A stretch of 5,213 bases of DNA, taken from assembly GCA_023393155.1 (NCBI GenBank), contig JAEWML010000048.1:1-5213 (forward strand), in the 5' to 3' direction. The notes below the pieces were generated by a model, which saw only the letters and a list, made by a program, of their open reading frames with translations, did not search any database and was not told the DNA's origin. The position numbers and the translations under genes are program-made. This document shows, piece after piece, positions 4,433 to 5,213 of this stretch. Source of the stretch: Bacillota bacterium (GTDB lineage: Bacteria > Bacillota > Clostridia > Oscillospirales > Oscillospiraceae). How positions within the stretch are numbered: position 1 is the stretch's first letter; the number at the start of each line of letters is the position of its first letter.

Positions 4433-5213
4433 ATGAAACGGGTGACCAAGAAGAAAGACCAATCCGACGGTCAAGTTAACGGGAGGGAAAAGGCGCAGAG
4501 CACAATTCGAAAGGAATTGATGCGGGCAATCTGCATTTTGGCCGCCATTCCTGTCATTCTGCTGGGAACGCTAACTTCGTTCCTGATTTTCCAGAGCACG
4601 CAGGATACCTTGGAGCAGACCATGGAGCAGGTATCCAAGGTGGCGGCCGACAAGGTGCAGGCAGAGCTGGAGTCCATCAAAAACGTGGCCGTGGAAACCG
4701 GCTATGTAGCGCGGCTGTCCGACGATTCCCTTACGAAGGAGGACAAGCAGGCCATCATCGACCAGCGGGTGAAGGATTACAGCTATCAGCGGGGCAATGT
4801 GCTGAATCTGGATGGAAAGAGCATTTTCGACGGGATCGACTATTCCGACCGGGAGTATTTCCAGCAGGCCAAAGCGGGCAATGCATGGGTTTCCGACCCT
4901 GTGATTAGCAAGAAGACCGGGGCCATGACCATCATTGTCGCCGCACCCATCTGGAAGGACGGCATTTCCGGAACTTCTGTGGTCGGCGTGGTATATTTCG
5001 TTCCCAACGAAACGATTCTCGCCGACATCGTGAGCAAGATTCAGGTCAGCGAAAACGGGGGAGCCTATATGCTGAACAAGCATGGTACCACCATTGCCCA
5101 CCGGAACATGGACAATGTTATCAATGAGGAAAACACCATTGAGGATGCCAAGACGGACGCCTCCCTTGCGGCGCTGGCTGAACTGGAGACGAAGATGACA
5201 ACGGGCGAGGCCG
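4433..5213 (+). CDS. dCache-domain transmembrane receptor, likely methyl-accepting chemotaxis protein, 3'-truncated by window edge
   Basis: The frame stays open to the window end, giving the first 260 residues. Layout: a basic, polar cytoplasmic N-terminus of about 31 residues (KRVTKKKDQ, later RKELMR); membrane helix 1 at about 32-53 (AICILAAIPVILLGTLTSF); then an extracellular segment beginning with a coiled-coil-like helix (TLEQTMEQVSKVAADKVQAE). The sensor has the double-Cache hallmarks: YSDREYFQQAKAG (137-149), VSDPVISKKTG (153-163), a strand TIIVAAPIW (166-174) and VVGVVYFVP (183-191), then the second module with ENGGAYMLNKHGTTIAH (207-223). Such sensors bind small molecules outside the cell and pass the signal across the membrane. 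The family fusion partner is usually HAMP plus an MCP signalling domain, but histidine kinases and diguanylate cyclases also carry dCache, and the output domain is outside the window. Start at ATG 4433 with AAGGAG 7 nt upstream. The sensor call is firm; MCP is a likely inference. Confidence 0.9.
   Translation, partial: MKRVTKKKDQSDGQVNGREKAQSTIRKELMRAICILAAIPVILLGTLTSFLIFQSTQDTLEQTMEQVSKVAADKVQAELESIKNVAVETGYVARLSDDSLTKEDKQAIIDQRVKDYSYQRGNVLNLDGKSIFDGIDYSDREYFQQAKAGNAWVSDPVISKKTGAMTIIVAAPIWKDGISGTSVVGVVYFVPNETILADIVSKIQVSENGGAYMLNKHGTTIAHRNMDNVINEENTIEDAKTDASLAALAELETKMTTGEA

Overview
The window looks like a chromosomal segment from a moderately GC-rich member of the Clostridia, perhaps the Oscillospiraceae. 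This is inferred from three things: a Bacillus/Clostridium-type LeuRS with no leucine-specific insertion before KMSKS, strong AGGAGG-like ribosome binding sites, and a clostridial-style Sec signal peptide (MKRKIMSLALALVMCL). No rRNA or other taxonomic marker is present, so the family-level guess is weak.

Layout, left to right. (1) Positions 1-1959, + strand: the 3' four fifths of leuS (leucyl-tRNA synthetase), cut by the window edge. (2) Positions about 2020-2700, - strand: an AT-rich island convergent with leuS. It carries a small exported-peptide gene (2393-2686) followed 44 nt later by a small two-helix membrane-protein gene (2088-2348). A strong hairpin at 2022-2050 has its T-rich tail in the minus direction and closes the unit. 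Neither product belongs to a family I recognise. (3) Positions about 2700-3147: a divergent intergenic region with no convincing gene but many inverted repeats. These include two hairpins, three small palindromes lying end to end (2951-2988), a 12-bp palindrome (3058-3069), and a 15-bp palindrome over the -10 box of the next gene. (4) Positions 3163-4272, + strand: ychF, a complete conserved ribosome-associated P-loop ATPase/GTPase. (5) Positions 4273-4432: a spacer with three tandem hairpins; the loop of the middle one is complementary to the downstream linker (possible pseudoknot). (6) Positions 4433 to the window end, + strand: the N-terminal 260 residues of a membrane receptor with an extracellular double-Cache (dCache) sensor, most likely a methyl-accepting chemotaxis protein. 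It runs off the window.

leuS and ychF are translation-related housekeeping genes. The dCache receptor adds an environmental sensor. The small minus-strand pair is the accessory, undescribed-looking part: one Sec-exported peptide of about 73 residues and one 86-residue membrane protein, apparently in one transcript. I cannot assign a function to the pair. The points most worth a second look are this pair, a possible frame disruption at the 3' end of the peptide gene, the palindrome cluster upstream of ychF, and the structured spacer before the dCache gene.
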